Positions 36,763 to 47,439 of a DNA stretch of 64,000 nt are shown one piece after another. Source of the stretch: Antedon mediterranea (taxonomy: Eukaryota > Echinodermata > Crinoidea > Comatulida > Antedonidae); assembly GCF_964355755.1 (NCBI RefSeq), contig NC_092675.1, forward strand, positions 16,009,312 through 16,073,311, in the 5' to 3' direction. Position numbers and translations under genes: made by a program. The notes under the pieces are model-generated. The model worked only from the letters and a program-made list of their open reading frames with translations. It had not been told where the DNA came from and did no database searches. How positions within the stretch are numbered: position 1 is the first letter of the stretch; each line of letters opens with the position of its first letter.

Positions 36763-36917
36763 TTATTTCTTATCATTATTAGTCTGTTGAACTGGAACAA
36801 GTCTTGGTTTTGTATTTTCATATGACATGTCAAGTTGTAAACATGTCCACCACGACATGCCTTCCTTCACTGCAAATTTGGTTGAATTTTCATCGTTTGT
36901 TTGCTTTCTTTTTTGTG
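36763..36917 (-). CDS. Unidentified terminal coding exon
   Basis: A good acceptor (TTTTTTTTTGCAG|CACAAA, boundary at 36917) is followed, after two bases, by 50 open codons and TAA at 36763-36765. The sequence is protein-like (QKRKQTNDENSTKFAVKEGM, then SWWTCLQLDMSYENTK) and richer in W, C and M than chance AT-rich frames. It ends about 290 bp upstream of the CYB5RL start on the same strand, so a neighbouring gene would end there. Its upstream exons, to the right, were not found. Alternatively it is a 5' non-coding exon of CYB5RL that is open by chance. Confidence 0.4.
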
Positions 36918-37006
36918 CTGCAAAAAAAAAGTATAGGGCTATAAATAAATAATATATAAAACACTTTAATTTTGCTTTAGATTTTGTTTTAATAGCATAT
37001 TAAAAT

Positions 37007-37113
37007 AATAAATAAGGCCCTATACCTAGACGTCTAATAAATAAGGCCCTACCTAGACGTCTAATAAATAAGGCCCTACCTAGACGTCTAATAAATAAGG
37101 CCCTACCTAGACC
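37007..37113 (+). repeat. 27-bp minisatellite, four copies
   Basis: The unit AATAAATAAGGCCCTACCTA followed by GACGTCT is repeated four times; the first copy carries two extra bases (TA). Confidence 0.9.
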
Positions 37114-37909
37114 TTATTTTTGTAAAGGGGAGACCATAAAGAATCTAAATATACTAATTTACCTCCGCCAAGGAGGTATATGTAATCGGTAGCGTGTGTT
37201 AGTTTGTTAGCAGGATTACTCAAAAAGTAATTACAAGATCTTTACCAAAATGAGGAGACAGATAGATATGTGGTCAAGGACCATTCCATTAAATTTTGGG
37301 ACCATTTGGGACCACAGTCCCAATTCTGGACCACTTTTTAGCATACTTTTTTAGACCTGCTAGTGTTAAAAGATAGGACAGAATTTTTCAAAAGCCGGCG
37401 AGCAGTCTTAAAGTAACAAGTAAACTGAAATTGCATTTTCTCGAGAACTACTCGTCCAAAAAACTTCATTTTTGAACAAGAGGCAAGAGTTATAATTTGT
37501 GATTTGTAATTTTGAAACATAATTTGATTTAATGTGCACGTTTTTTGATGCGAGTAGTTTAAAAAACCTATTTCTTTTCAAATTCACTCGTTTGATTTTC
37601 GCGTTGCTGTTCTATTGTTAGTCAACTGAAGCTATTGTTAATTGAAAGGCTTGTTACATTTTTTTTACGCACAAAAATTGGAAGAGGTAGGATTTAAAAT
37701 TCCATTTTTTTGGATGAACTGAGATGGAATGACCCCTACGTTAGAAATGAGCTAACAATTCGCTAATACAAAGGTCGAGCCGTCTGTGTAGTCGAGTGTT
37801 TTCTAGAGGGTTAGGCTTAGTTATATTTAGGAACTTAACTATCTTTCACATAAAGGGCCCCAACTTCTATACGAAATAAAAAATCGCTTCCCGGCCCCTG
37901 ACAAATTGT

Positions 37910-38460
37910 TTTTTTAAACAAACTGTCTACAATACAATTCGGAACTACTTACGGCCATTGATTTTTTTACTTTGAAATATCTGTAAGCTACAAAATGAAA
38001 GCAATACTAGATTTGGGTGCGCCTCGGAAAGTGACAGAGATTTGAATGATAAAATATCGAATTAAGATTTGATTACGGACTCTTCTTTTTTTATTGTTCA
38101 TACTTTTTTTTTCATGTGTTTTTTTTTTCACTTTTTTTGTGTGTATTTGTTGGTATCTTTTTTGCTAGTTTTGTAATTACATTACATTGTGGTTTAGTTT
38201 TGATTTTTAGCTTTAAACGGTGATACTTAATTATTACACATGTCGCGGAATGAACTCGAACCTACTAAGCATTGATATCAATGGTCACGGCGATTTGCTC
38301 ACTGAGCCAAACCGTGATTTACAAAATACATTCTGTTCCAAGGATAGGTGTAATTAATTAAAACTTCAACGGCGCGATCATCTGATATGGTTGACTAAAG
38401 ACTGTTTATTTAGCGGCCCGGCATGGTATTTGTAGATCCGGCCATGGCGGTACACAACAG
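37910..38460 (-). mobile_element. tRNA-derived SINE-like repeat copy
   Basis: The minus strand has an A-box-like TGGCTCAGTGAGC (complement of 38297-38309) and a B-box GGTTCGAGTTC (complement of 38252-38262), spaced as in a tRNA. The surrounding ~0.5 kb, including GCGGCCCGGCATGGTATTT and CTGTAAGCTACAAAATGAAA, recurs at 58740-59420 and in part at 58140-58620 and 28286-28765. A tRNA-headed SINE or a SINE-containing composite fits. Confidence 0.6.
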
Positions 38461-39046
38461 AGGAGGTTGCGTAGTTTATACAGTGACGTAACATGGTCGC
38501 TGAGACGTCAAATTACTGCTATTTTTTCCCTTTTTTTAGTGTTTATTCTTCAAATTCAGGAAAGTGACATAGCCTATCGTGTGCGGCCCATCAATAAACA
38601 TCAGTGTGCCAAATGTGAGTACGTACCTTTCAGTGGTTTTGGAGGAGATACGTAAAATTACGCAAAAAATTTAGGACCCAAACCCTATGGCAACATTTAA
38701 AATGACTAAATTGTTTTATTCACTATTTAAAATATGGCAGATAAGTATCATTATGAATCCATTAATATAAAGAAAAAGTGGTTTTATAATAGAGGTCATA
38801 GTGAAGAATATATTATTGAGACTGGACCGGTTCATCCGTTGTAAGAAAACAACCAGCTGTCAATATGTAATTTTGGTTGCATCCTAAGGAAACTTTTTTT
38901 TTTTTAGGTTCCGATCGACGACTGGCAATCTCTGTCGGAAGCGAGGTCACCTAGTATGAAAAAAACTCAAAGTTCTCCCACATGCCAAACCTAAAAACCT
39001 AAACGTTATCTGAAAGAAAAGTCATCTACACGTCGACAACCACAGG

Positions 39047-40110
39047 TAAGGGTTACTGGAATATTCATTTATCTGTTCAACATGTATTTTAACCGCCATG
39101 ACAACTATAAAATGAACCAAAAATATTAGTAAAACACGACTTTAAATTTTTTGATCTATCGAACAACATAAACGAATGCATAGAATGTCATCAACTTGTA
39201 ACGCAACGTTAACATTTTCTTTATGCTTCATTTATCGCTATTATCGCAGTCGTGTGACAAAAACTAAATGTAGCCTATGTCTATAATTATTGAAAAGGCA
39301 AAACATGTTGATTTTAATTCTAGAATACAGAAAACCGTTTCAAAAGACTACGTACTATAACCTATAGCCTCATTATGAGTTTGTTTGTGTAGGGAAAGCT
39401 GGGGCCAGCTGCATGTGTGCGCTGATTTTATGTGACTCAGCCCTGGGGCTACTGTCTAAATCATAGTATTTGAGGGCCCCTTTATTGTCCTCATTTGCTT
39501 GTTGTTTATGGTCACCATCTGTAAACAAAGTTTAATCAAAAATATACTGTAGGCCTAAATAGGCCATTTGGCATAAAATAAAACTCTCATATATATAGTA
39601 GTAACTATGGATGAATGAACTAGACGCACACAGTTTCCAACATTGATTATAATACTACTACTGTATGTTGTATAATGAAATAAATATTTGAGATTGAGTG
39701 CATGATTTAAACACTTTATGTAACGTCCACCAAGCACATTAGACTTCTGGATTCAACATTGCTACATGTAGGTCTAGCCCCGAGTCACATATCAGCGCAC
39801 ACGTCCATGCAGCTAGCCTGGCGCCGTCGATAGGCATTCTCTACAGACACGATATGAACAAAAATCCAAAGTCACACACGTACCAGCACCCCATTGGCTC
39901 ATTATGACAAAATGCAATTTTACTGTACCTTTAACAAACGGAAGTTAGGATACGGTGGTACACCGTATCTTTAGCTACGGCGTTCATTAATGGCCACCCC
40001 ATGTGGTCGATACTACAATGGGCCCGATCCTCTAATTATATTTGCCAGATCGTCTAAAGGCCAATTCAGACAGCGTCGTACATTGAGACATCTTGTCTGG
40101 ACTCGTCCGT
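39047..40110. other. No gene seen
   Basis: No confident exon. A short direct repeat (GGGCCTGAACGTCTACAAAG-type, 22 bp, about two copies) occurs at 40130-40180, just left of the first foldback element. Confidence 0.45.
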
Positions 40111-40244
40111 GCTGTCTGTTGAGCCCGAAAATCCACAAAGTTGGGCCTGAACGTCTACAAAGTTGGGCCTGAACGTCCACACGTGTTTGTACCCGATCTT
40201 CTTTAAAAAGCCTGATCATCTGTCAATCACACATTAATTGGGAC

Positions 40245-41652
40245 GGTGTCAGATGAAATCTGTTGCGTCTGAAATCGGTCGCGTTTGAAATCGGTCGCGA
40301 TAAAATCAACTTCCGGTATTTTGTATGGCGCGCCGTAGAGCTATACGTTTGATGATATCGGTCATGTTTGAAATCGGTCGCGTTTGAAATCGGTCGCGCT
40401 ATTTTGCATGGGACGCACTACATAGATTTTTAATGAAAACGCTAATTATGTTTTTAGTTAATTTTGAATATAGAATTTCTAATACTATTAACATTTTTTT
40501 TATCTCGATCGTTATTATTTTTTAAGTACAGTAAATAGGCCTATGAATATTTATATCATTATTTATAAATAATTTGTGTTTTCATTTTATCTTACAGGTG
40601 TCAATGAATAATTGTAATGTGTTCGTTTAGAAAATCGTTAGAAAAGTTTTTGAAAAGATTAGCATGCCACTGTTTAAAGTTTTGAAAATTTTGAAATAAT
40701 TTAATATTAAACAGGTAGACGCGCCTATTATGCAATAAAGGAAGATGATGTATGACAATGATTTTTACGTTCGATATCTGCCACTCTTACATGAGCATGG
40801 TTTTAGGATAATACTAATAAAATAATATGCCATTATAAATCAATCTACCGGGCCTATACAGTAGGACTATGATGTACAATGATTGGCCTAGATGTGGGAA
40901 TAATATTGATAGATAATAAAGGTAGACACGATTCTCAAAGAGGTAATCTTGCACTGATATTTAAACATTTAGATTTACGAACGACGTACGATTGTGAGAC
41001 ACTGAGTGGTACTTAATTATTTACATTAAATGATTATTATAAAAGAAGAAATAAAAGATATTCAAATTAAAAACTATAGTATCGCCGACGTATATACGTA
41101 AATTATATACATCGTTTCACCATGGAACTAGGTTTCACAAAAACACGTGCAGGAGGCCTATAGAGGTTTCAAACGTATGGTTATTAGTAATAGGCCTATA
41201 CGTCATCTTTACCTGGCCATGGACAACGATCGTACATGTTTTGTCCATGATTTGACACACTACTAGTGCATGTTTTTTTTTAAAGGGAATAAAATATTTA
41301 AACGTGTTTAGAAATGGCCATTTTGAAATAACACAGTCCTTCTCCGAGACCTGTGAAATAAAAAAAAAATGATTGATAATAAACATTTATTAACCAAAAT
41401 AAAAAATATCCACATAATTAATCTAGTTTCTACATAAAAAATTTCAATTAAATCTTGACTAAACGAAGAAAATGTATATCCCGCTAGCATGTATCTCGCT
41501 CCATACAAAATAGCGCGACCGATTTAAAACGCGACCGATATCATCAGACGTATAGCTCTAGCGGCGCGCCATACAAAATACCGGAAGTTGATTTTATCGT
41601 GACCAATTTCAAACGCGACCGATTTCAGACGCAACCGATTTCATCGTAAACC
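40245..41652. mobile_element. Foldback (TU-like) element 1 with 8-bp target duplication
   Basis: ATTGGGAC lies on both sides (40237-40244 and 41653-41660). The 1408-bp element starts GGTGTCAGATGAAATC and ends with the complement of GGTTTACGATGAAATC. Its arms (~190 bp) consist largely of a 16-bp unit, TTTGAAATCGGTCGCG, repeated before and after a shared block with CTTCCGGTATTTTGTATGGC. Outer tandem units, long inverted arms and an 8-bp duplication match the TU foldback elements described in sea urchins. No transposase is visible. The core resembles that of the next element. Confidence 0.85.
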
Positions 41653-41773
41653 ATTGGGACAGGCTTTCACTGCAGACACTCTCTAGCTATACTGTAGGCT
41701 AGTAGGGCCACGCCTGGCCCTAGGCTAGGCTCTAGCCTAGTTAATTAGTAGTAGGCCGGCCTAGCCGGGATCC

Positions 41774-43666
41774 AGTCAAGTCGCCCCATCGCAAAGTCGC
41801 CCCATACAAAGTCGCCCAATACAAAGTCGCCCCATCGCAAAGTCGCCCCAAAACAAAGTCGCCCCGGCACAGTCGCCCCATCTCAAAGTCGCCCCATTAC
41901 AAAGTCGCCCCATCGCAAATTCGCCCCATCGCAAAGTCGCCCCAACGCAAAGTCGCCCAATCGCAAAGTCGCCCACGGTTTTAATCATATCGGTTGCGTT
42001 TGATATCGATTGCGTTGTTACTTTGGTCGCGCTAAATGTCGTATACATTAATGTTTATCCTATTATATACATAATATGTGTTTTAATTTGTATTTTACAG
42101 GTTTTAATGGAGTGATGTGCTTTTTAAAAATCATTAAAAAAATAGTCCCTTGTTTGAAAGTTTTAAAAAGATTATCCCTGATTTATAGTTTCGAAAATGT
42201 TAATTTAATATGATTTTAAAATTAGTTACCAGAGCCACAATTACAATTTCTTCAACCTACGCGATACCAGCTCATTTTTTAGGATAATAGCCTATAATAA
42301 ATGTATAAATGTGTAGTAGGCCTTCGTATAGATTTACAGTAGTTAAAACAATAACAGTGTTGTAAGACGAGTGTTATAGGCTACTTATTGATCATTTTGC
42401 ATTTATTGACAAGTTATGTGTCTTAATTTTATAATGACTTTTCAAAATGAAGAAAAAAAGGGGATTTCATCGCCGATATGATTGTTTTACATGCAGGTAT
42501 TAGTAAAATTAAAACGCGACATTTTGAACATGGAAAAACCATCGTACAGTATCGTGTGCGTGTTTTTTAAAAAGGGGAATCCCCGACGGTCAGCAGAAAG
42601 ACGTAGCAGCTGTGAGGAAACAGATACCAGAAGGCGCAGCTCCGATTGGATTCAGAGAATGTTTCAGATGGCGAGTCGCCTTTTATTCAACAGCACAATG
42701 ATCATTTTACTGAAGAAATTTATTTCAATCCTTTTGGTTATAGAACATTCTAATTATAATGCCTAATAAATATCCTCATATCAGGTGTTTATTTAATTTT
42801 AAATTAAACAAGACAGTGAAGAGGCACGGAATAATACGTACACGGTTTACGTAATTTGTTGCATATAAAATAAAAGACACAGACGTAGCCTACGTTTCCT
42901 ATAAAATATTTCACATTTAAATAATTATGTACTGTTAAATGACATTATGCTGGATAATACTATATCTTAAACTATGTTTACAAATTGTCATTTTTTAAGC
43001 CACACATCTTTCTCATCATAGGCCTACTGACCTGTAAAATAAAAACAAAAATCAATTATTAATATAGGCCTAATAATAATAATAAATATTCATCGAACAA
43101 AGTAAAAATAATCTAGATCGTATAACATCATTTTATCGCGACCGATTTCGAACGCGACTGATGATATCATCGTAAAACTCCGGCGGGGTTTCCCCATCTT
43201 CAGATGGTGCGTTGTAGAGTGCGACAACGGCAACGGCGGAGTAATTACGGGGGTTTCCCTCTGGTAAGCTAGCACGTTAGAGTGCGACCGCGGAGTGCGA
43301 CCGAGTGATTAGTCGGGGGCTTCCTCTCTGATATGGGGGTGCGTGCCGATCGTGTGACCTGAGACTACATGGCGGGGCTTCCCCTTTTTATGCCTACACG
43401 TTCTGTGTTATTTTGTGTATCATTGCAACATTTTACGCACTTGTAAACTATTTTTTAACGTTTTGGGGCGACTTTGCGTTGGGGCGACTTTGTGATAGGG
43501 CGACTTTGCGATGGAGCGACTTTGCGTTGGGGCGACTTTGCGATAGGGCGACTTTGCGATAGGGCGACTGTGTCGGGGCGACTTTGTTTTGGGGCGACTT
43601 TGCGATGGGGCGACTGTGTAAGGGGCGACTTTGTATGGGGCGACTTTGCGATGGGGCGACTTGACT
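41774..43666. mobile_element. Foldback (TU-like) element 2 with ~17-bp tandem-repeat arms
   Basis: The inverted arms are arrays of a ~16-18-bp unit, AAAGTCGCCCCATCGC, at 41774-41971 and in reverse complement at 43465-43666, with AGTCAAGTCGCCCC at both tips. Inside them are degenerate copies of the TCGGTCGCG units and a core (about 42075-42190) clearly related to 40573-40680 of element 1 (TTTTAATTTGTATTTTACAG type). A diverged target duplication, GGGATCC/AGCATCC, is possible. A 94-codon frame at 42482-42766 has an Arg/Ser-rich middle but no known motif. No transposase recognised. Confidence 0.8.
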
Positions 43667-43850
43667 AGCATCCGGCCTAGCCTAGGGCGGGATCCGCCTA
43701 GGGCCTAGCTAGGCCCTAACCTAGGGCCAGGCCTGTAGTAGTAGCTAGCTTTCAAATAATGTAGCCTAACCTAGCTAGGCGGCAGCTAGTAGGCCCGGAT
43801 GTCCCGTAGGCCCTAGCCTAGATAGGCTAGTTTAGTTAGGTCTCCAATTA
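43667..43850. repeat. GGCCTAG-rich low-complexity patch
   Basis: Dense overlapping CCTAGG, GGCCTA and TAGCTAG words. Similar patches occur at 41690-41770 and 49795-49870. They are typical of the genome background in this window and flank both foldback elements. Confidence 0.6.
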
Positions 43851-44076
43851 GGCCAGATAAACGATTACATCATTCTTATTGTATTACCTGTTCTAGTTGT
43901 ATCCATTAGATTTACCACATCACCAGAATAATTAAACAATCTTGGACATTTACTAGCAAGGCCTATAATACTATTCTAGGATAGGAAAAGAAACAACAAA
44001 CCCCACAACATTTAATAATAAAAGGAAGACCTTATTAGGGAAATTTTAATCTCGCGCCCTCTCTATTTCCAATGTC

Positions 44077-44084
44077 TTACGTCA
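44077..44084. promoter_or_regulatory. CRE-like site upstream of the novel gene
   Basis: TTACGTCA, a one-base variant of the cAMP-response element, lies about 106 bp upstream of the start codon at 44190. Function is inferred from position only. Confidence 0.3.
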
Positions 44085-44189
44085 TGGAGATGGTAAACAA
44101 TACATTTATTTTGGATCTGACGGACAGATTTTAGGACGTAACATTTTTAAGATGTTCCTTTTTTGTAATTTATAAATACGTTTAAAAAG

Positions 44190-47100
44190 ATGGGTTCAGC
44201 TGCAACTAAAGGACCAGTTATAGGAATGCCACTCAGTCCACGTGTGGATTTTGTTGAAAAACAAGCTAAAAAGGGAGAAACGGTTAGGCCCCTATTTTAC
44301 CTTTTATTTTTACTAGTATGCCTTGCATTATAAGTACATACTTTACGATTACGCCTATACTATAGTAAGCCGCTACTACCTTTCGCCACTACATGAGTGA
44401 GTCTAAGCCTTGCTTAATAAAAATTAATAAGGACTATGATTGTGATTTGAAGATTTATCTGCAACATTCCGGATTGATCTAACTTTCCTTTTTAGATATT
44501 AATATTGTATAAACAAGAATTAGAATAGTTTTTAGTACATGCATGTTGTGACTTTTGTGTGCGAGTATTAATAATTAATAATCATTTCATATTTTATCTT
44601 GTTTCAGCCAATGGTTATTGATGCCCCAGCATTGCTAGATTTGGGCCATGGTACCGTCCGATATCGACAAGGAGAAGAAAATAACAAAAATAGAGTCATA
44701 ATTAGTGATCCACAAAATAAGAAAGGTTACTTTTACCATGCCCGCCTTGATGATTACAGTGAAGGTGAATATAAATATCTATTTTTACATATTTCATTCA
44801 TTTCATTTCTCTTTATTTAGGACTTCATATCCACAGAGTAAACAGTATGTAATAAACAAAGGTAACTCAGAAATCTGACAACAGTTTACATTTAGGTTGA
44901 CATAAAATAATGTACGCCATGAAACAGTTTTAGATAATGGCTATAAAGCTCTGTGTACATTATCAAAGTTTATGTGACAAAAACATGTGTTTAATAGTGT
45001 AGACAGAGCTTTACATGCATTTTATTAAAATATATATACTGGCAAGAAGAAAATTTAAACATTAATATACTGAAATGAATTCATTTAGAAATATATTACA
45101 TGTATTGAATTAATTCTCTCAATATCTATAAAACTGTGATAAGTATTAATTGAATTTAATGTACAATCCTAAATGCTTGTTTTCATTATTTCAGCTGCAA
45201 GTGTAAAAAATGAAGACAAATTTAAGTTTAAATACATTAACAAAGCTCCACTTAAGGCAAAAGACAAAAAGCTATACTACTGTTACGGAATCGGCATGAA
45301 ATCAACTGATGGAAGATTGTTAGCCAAGGCCCAGTACAAACCAAAGGGAAAGGGGTACATTTGGCCTAGCTCATACAGGAAATCAAATCATATGTATTAC
45401 AATCTATCATTTGTACCACAAGGTAATCAATTGGCCAACACTTTACTACCGGCCACGGTATATAGGCATTGACAGGTTGTTTGAATCAACAAGGAAAGTT
45501 GTTTGAATGTGGCAAGTGATTCAGAAATATGCCCGTTTGAGTGGAGGAAGTTCCAAATTAGGTCTGACCAGTTATTTTTAATTTATATACCAATACATTC
45601 GTTTTGTTTTAATTATATCTCTGTTTTCACAAACTAATGTGTAATTTTTACTTTCATTGACTAGACAATGAGCTCTCAGATTCAGATGATGAAACTGAAG
45701 ATGTGATGGAGAGTAAAGTTGATGCAAACAAAATGAGGTGTGGTAACTCTTTATATTGATTTGTATTACTTTTAAATAAATAATGTGTGTGATGCCTTCT
45801 TTTTTGTTGGAGCAATAGTTAGAGAGCATTCAGTAGTTTAGTTAAAGATATATTGCCTCCTGAAAAAAAATGTTTTGTTGAATATGTTATTTTAATGTTA
45901 CAAAATAGTTATTCACTTTGCCAAAAAAAAATATTATATATTCAAATCTCTGAGACTTTTTCTCATTCTCACAGATTTCTTCATCTTATCGTTTCAAATT
46001 AATTAATTAAATTTCAGTATATCGCCGGGCTGTTTAGAATTAATGCTCTTTGCCTGTTGTGTTTATAAACACAGCAGGCAAAGAACATTAATTCTAAACC
46101 GCCTGGTGATATACTGAAATTTAATTAATTAATTTGAAACGATAAAGATGAGGAAATCTGTGAGAATGAGAAAAAGTCGCCCCAACCGAGACTCGAACTC
46201 GGACCGCCTGCTTGATATGCAGATGTCCTAACCATTAGACCACTGGGGCTTTCATGGTATTGTTCGAACTCGATTGGATTATATTATATTATTATATATA
46301 TATATATATATAAATCCAAAGGCAAATTACTGAAAAAAAATGACAATGCTGTGGGTATCAGTGGCTGGATCTCAATGGAGATACAAAAAAAAAAGTGAAA
46401 AGCTAAATCAAAATGATAAAGTAAACAGCCAGAAAAGTTAGCAGAGCTTTCAGGCAACACTAGCCCTTCATCAGTTGCAAGTGAGGGAATATATTATATA
46501 TATATATAAACACATTAGGCAATGAACAATATATATATATTATATGAAAAAAATTGTAAATAAAAGCAAAATTGACTGGAAGTCAATGGGATTTTGGTTT
46601 AATTTTATTTTGTCTTTTATAAGTGAAAACATTATTTTTAAATTACATTTTTTTTCTTAGCTTCAAGTTGAAAAGTGCAGATAATGTGGAAACCTTAAAG
46701 AAGAGAGTTGCTGTTAGACTTATTATGCCTGTCTCCAACATACATGTCAGCTTTGGAGATAGTGAACTTGTGTAAGTTATGCAATTTATGTTATAAAGAT
46801 AATATTAAAGGATGTACTGTCTGAAATTCGGACAAATGGCCGAGCGGTAAGGCAGGGGTGCCAGTTACCATACCTAAAGAGCCAACAATATCAGTATGGG
46901 TTCGAGGCTGACTGTCTCCTAGTTGGTGGTGGATAAGGACTATAAATTGTAGGTCCAGTGTACACAGTTTGTCCATGTGCACTTTAAAGAACCCAGTTCA
47001 TTATTCGAGACAAGTAGGGGATGAACTGGTTCACAAAATAGCACTTGTTCAGGGGGGATTACCACCTATCTGATAGGACAGTGATTAATTTGTGACTATT

Positions 47101-47364
47101 GGTAATCCTTGGCCACATGTACTTAAATACATAAATAAGAAATGAATGAATGAATGAGGTTAACCCTAACATTTGATTTTCTCTACATAATAGAACAAAT
47201 CAAGTACTTGCTGTGCATGTTATATCTCTCTGGTATGTTAAGATGTGATCATTTTGAATGTGTTCTTATTTTGTTATAGAAATGAAGATGTCATTGGAGA
47301 TCTGAGAACACCAACAGAAGATGCTGAATATCAGAGGTTTACAGTAGAATTGACTGCTGTTTAA
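44190..47364 (+). CDS. Unrecognised 248-aa protein: N-myristoylation signal, central basic domain, acidic linker, ubiquitin-like C-terminus
   Basis: Six exons join in phase: 44190-44282, 44608-44764, 45195-45422, 45665-45737, 46661-46771 and 47280-47364. All introns are GT-AG with good pyrimidine tracts (TTGTTTCAG, TTATTTCAG, TTTTTTCTTAG, TTTTGTTATAG). The N-terminus MGSAATKG fits the N-myristoyltransferase pattern (Gly2, small residue at position 6), suggesting membrane attachment. Residues ~32-160 form a compact, probably beta-rich domain (DLGHGTVRYRQGEENN, YYCYGIGMKSTDGRLL, KGYIWPSSYRK). Then comes an acidic linker (LSDSDDETED). The last ~65 residues (SFKLKSADNVETLKKRVAVR ... PVSNIHVSFGDSELVNEDVIGDL ... 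FTVEL, with breaks) have the length and hydrophobic pattern of a ubiquitin-like beta-grasp fold. I do not recognise the family and give no function. The exon structure is strong evidence that it is a real gene. Confidence 0.85.
44944..45013. mobile_element. Tc1/mariner-type MITE copy 2 (short)
   Basis: A 70-bp version with TA-flanked inverted ends (AAGCTCTGTGTACATTATCA / ATAGTGTAGACAGAGCTT). It lies in intron 2 of the 44190-47364 gene. Confidence 0.65.
45842..45931 (-). mobile_element. Short copy of the TTAAAGATATATTGTCCC MITE family
   Basis: GTTAAAGATATATTGCCTCC and the adjacent TTTTGTTGAATATG match the terminal part of 47440-48052 in the opposite orientation. Confidence 0.5.
45954..46178. 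repeat. 225-bp near-perfect palindrome next to a tRNA-like gene
   Basis: The two ~110-bp arms are reverse complements with only a few differences, centred on GTTTATAAAC at 46061-46070. Each arm contains TTCAGTATATCNCC and an AATTAATTAATT tract. The right arm ends exactly at the tRNA-like gene. It lies in intron 4 of the 44190-47364 gene. The transcript could fold into a long hairpin. Confidence 0.9.
46178..46249 (-). tRNA. tRNA-like gene, complete cloverleaf, anticodon ATC (Asp codon GAU)
   Basis: The minus strand folds as a 72-nt tRNA. Acceptor GCCCCAG/TTGGGGC has discriminator G; D stem GTCT/GGAC; anticodon stem TCTGC/GCAGG with loop ATATCAA; T arm CCGAG-TTCGAGT-CTCGG. The A box (TGGTCTAATGG) and B box (GTTCGAGTC) are intact, and a TTTTT pol III terminator starts 3 nt after the discriminator base. 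The loop position gives anticodon ATC, which would read the Asp codon GAU. Eukaryotic tRNA-Asp normally has GTC, and the D arm looks more like tRNA-Glu. It is therefore either a mutated tRNA gene or a SINE head. CCA is not encoded. Confidence 0.75.
46303..46490 (-). mobile_element. Third copy of the Penelope-like repeat
   Basis: Same unit as at 20638-21075, starting ATAAATCCAAAGGCAAATTA and ending near CCCTTCATCAGTTGCAAGTG, with TA microsatellites on both sides. The hammerhead-like core has one change in this copy (TTTCAGGC for TTTCGGGC). Confidence 0.65.
46831..47159 (+). mobile_element. tRNA-derived SINE with (GAAT)n tail
   Basis: The head GACAAATGGCCGAGCGGTAA has the A box of a Leu/Ser-type tRNA. 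GGGTTCGAGGCTG ~70 bp later is the B box. The body contains GTGCACTTTAAAGAACCCAG, a block resembling the conserved body of an old eumetazoan SINE group (recalled as the Nin-type domain; unverified). The 3' end is a GAAT tetranucleotide tail. It lies in intron 5 of the 44190-47364 gene, sense orientation. Confidence 0.75.
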
Positions 47365-47439
47365 CACATACATGTTAATTTAATACTGTAAAGGAATTTC
47401 TATAACATTATTTTTATTTTATTACAAACAGCTTAATAA

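Noticed and set aside
38540-39046. Possible plus-strand exons (acceptor-like at 38539 and 38908, donors at 38611 and 39046)
   Set aside because: Frames are short, end in stops or fail to join, and no homology is recognisable.
41774-41971. Regularly spaced short repeats resembling a CRISPR array
   Set aside because: The units are ~17 bp in direct contact without spacers, mirrored at 43465-43666, in an animal genome. They are foldback element ends.
43420-43671. 83-codon frame of repeated SRP/VAP peptides, and its mirror at 41776-42048
   Set aside because: Translation of the AAAGTCGCCCCATCGC arrays only.
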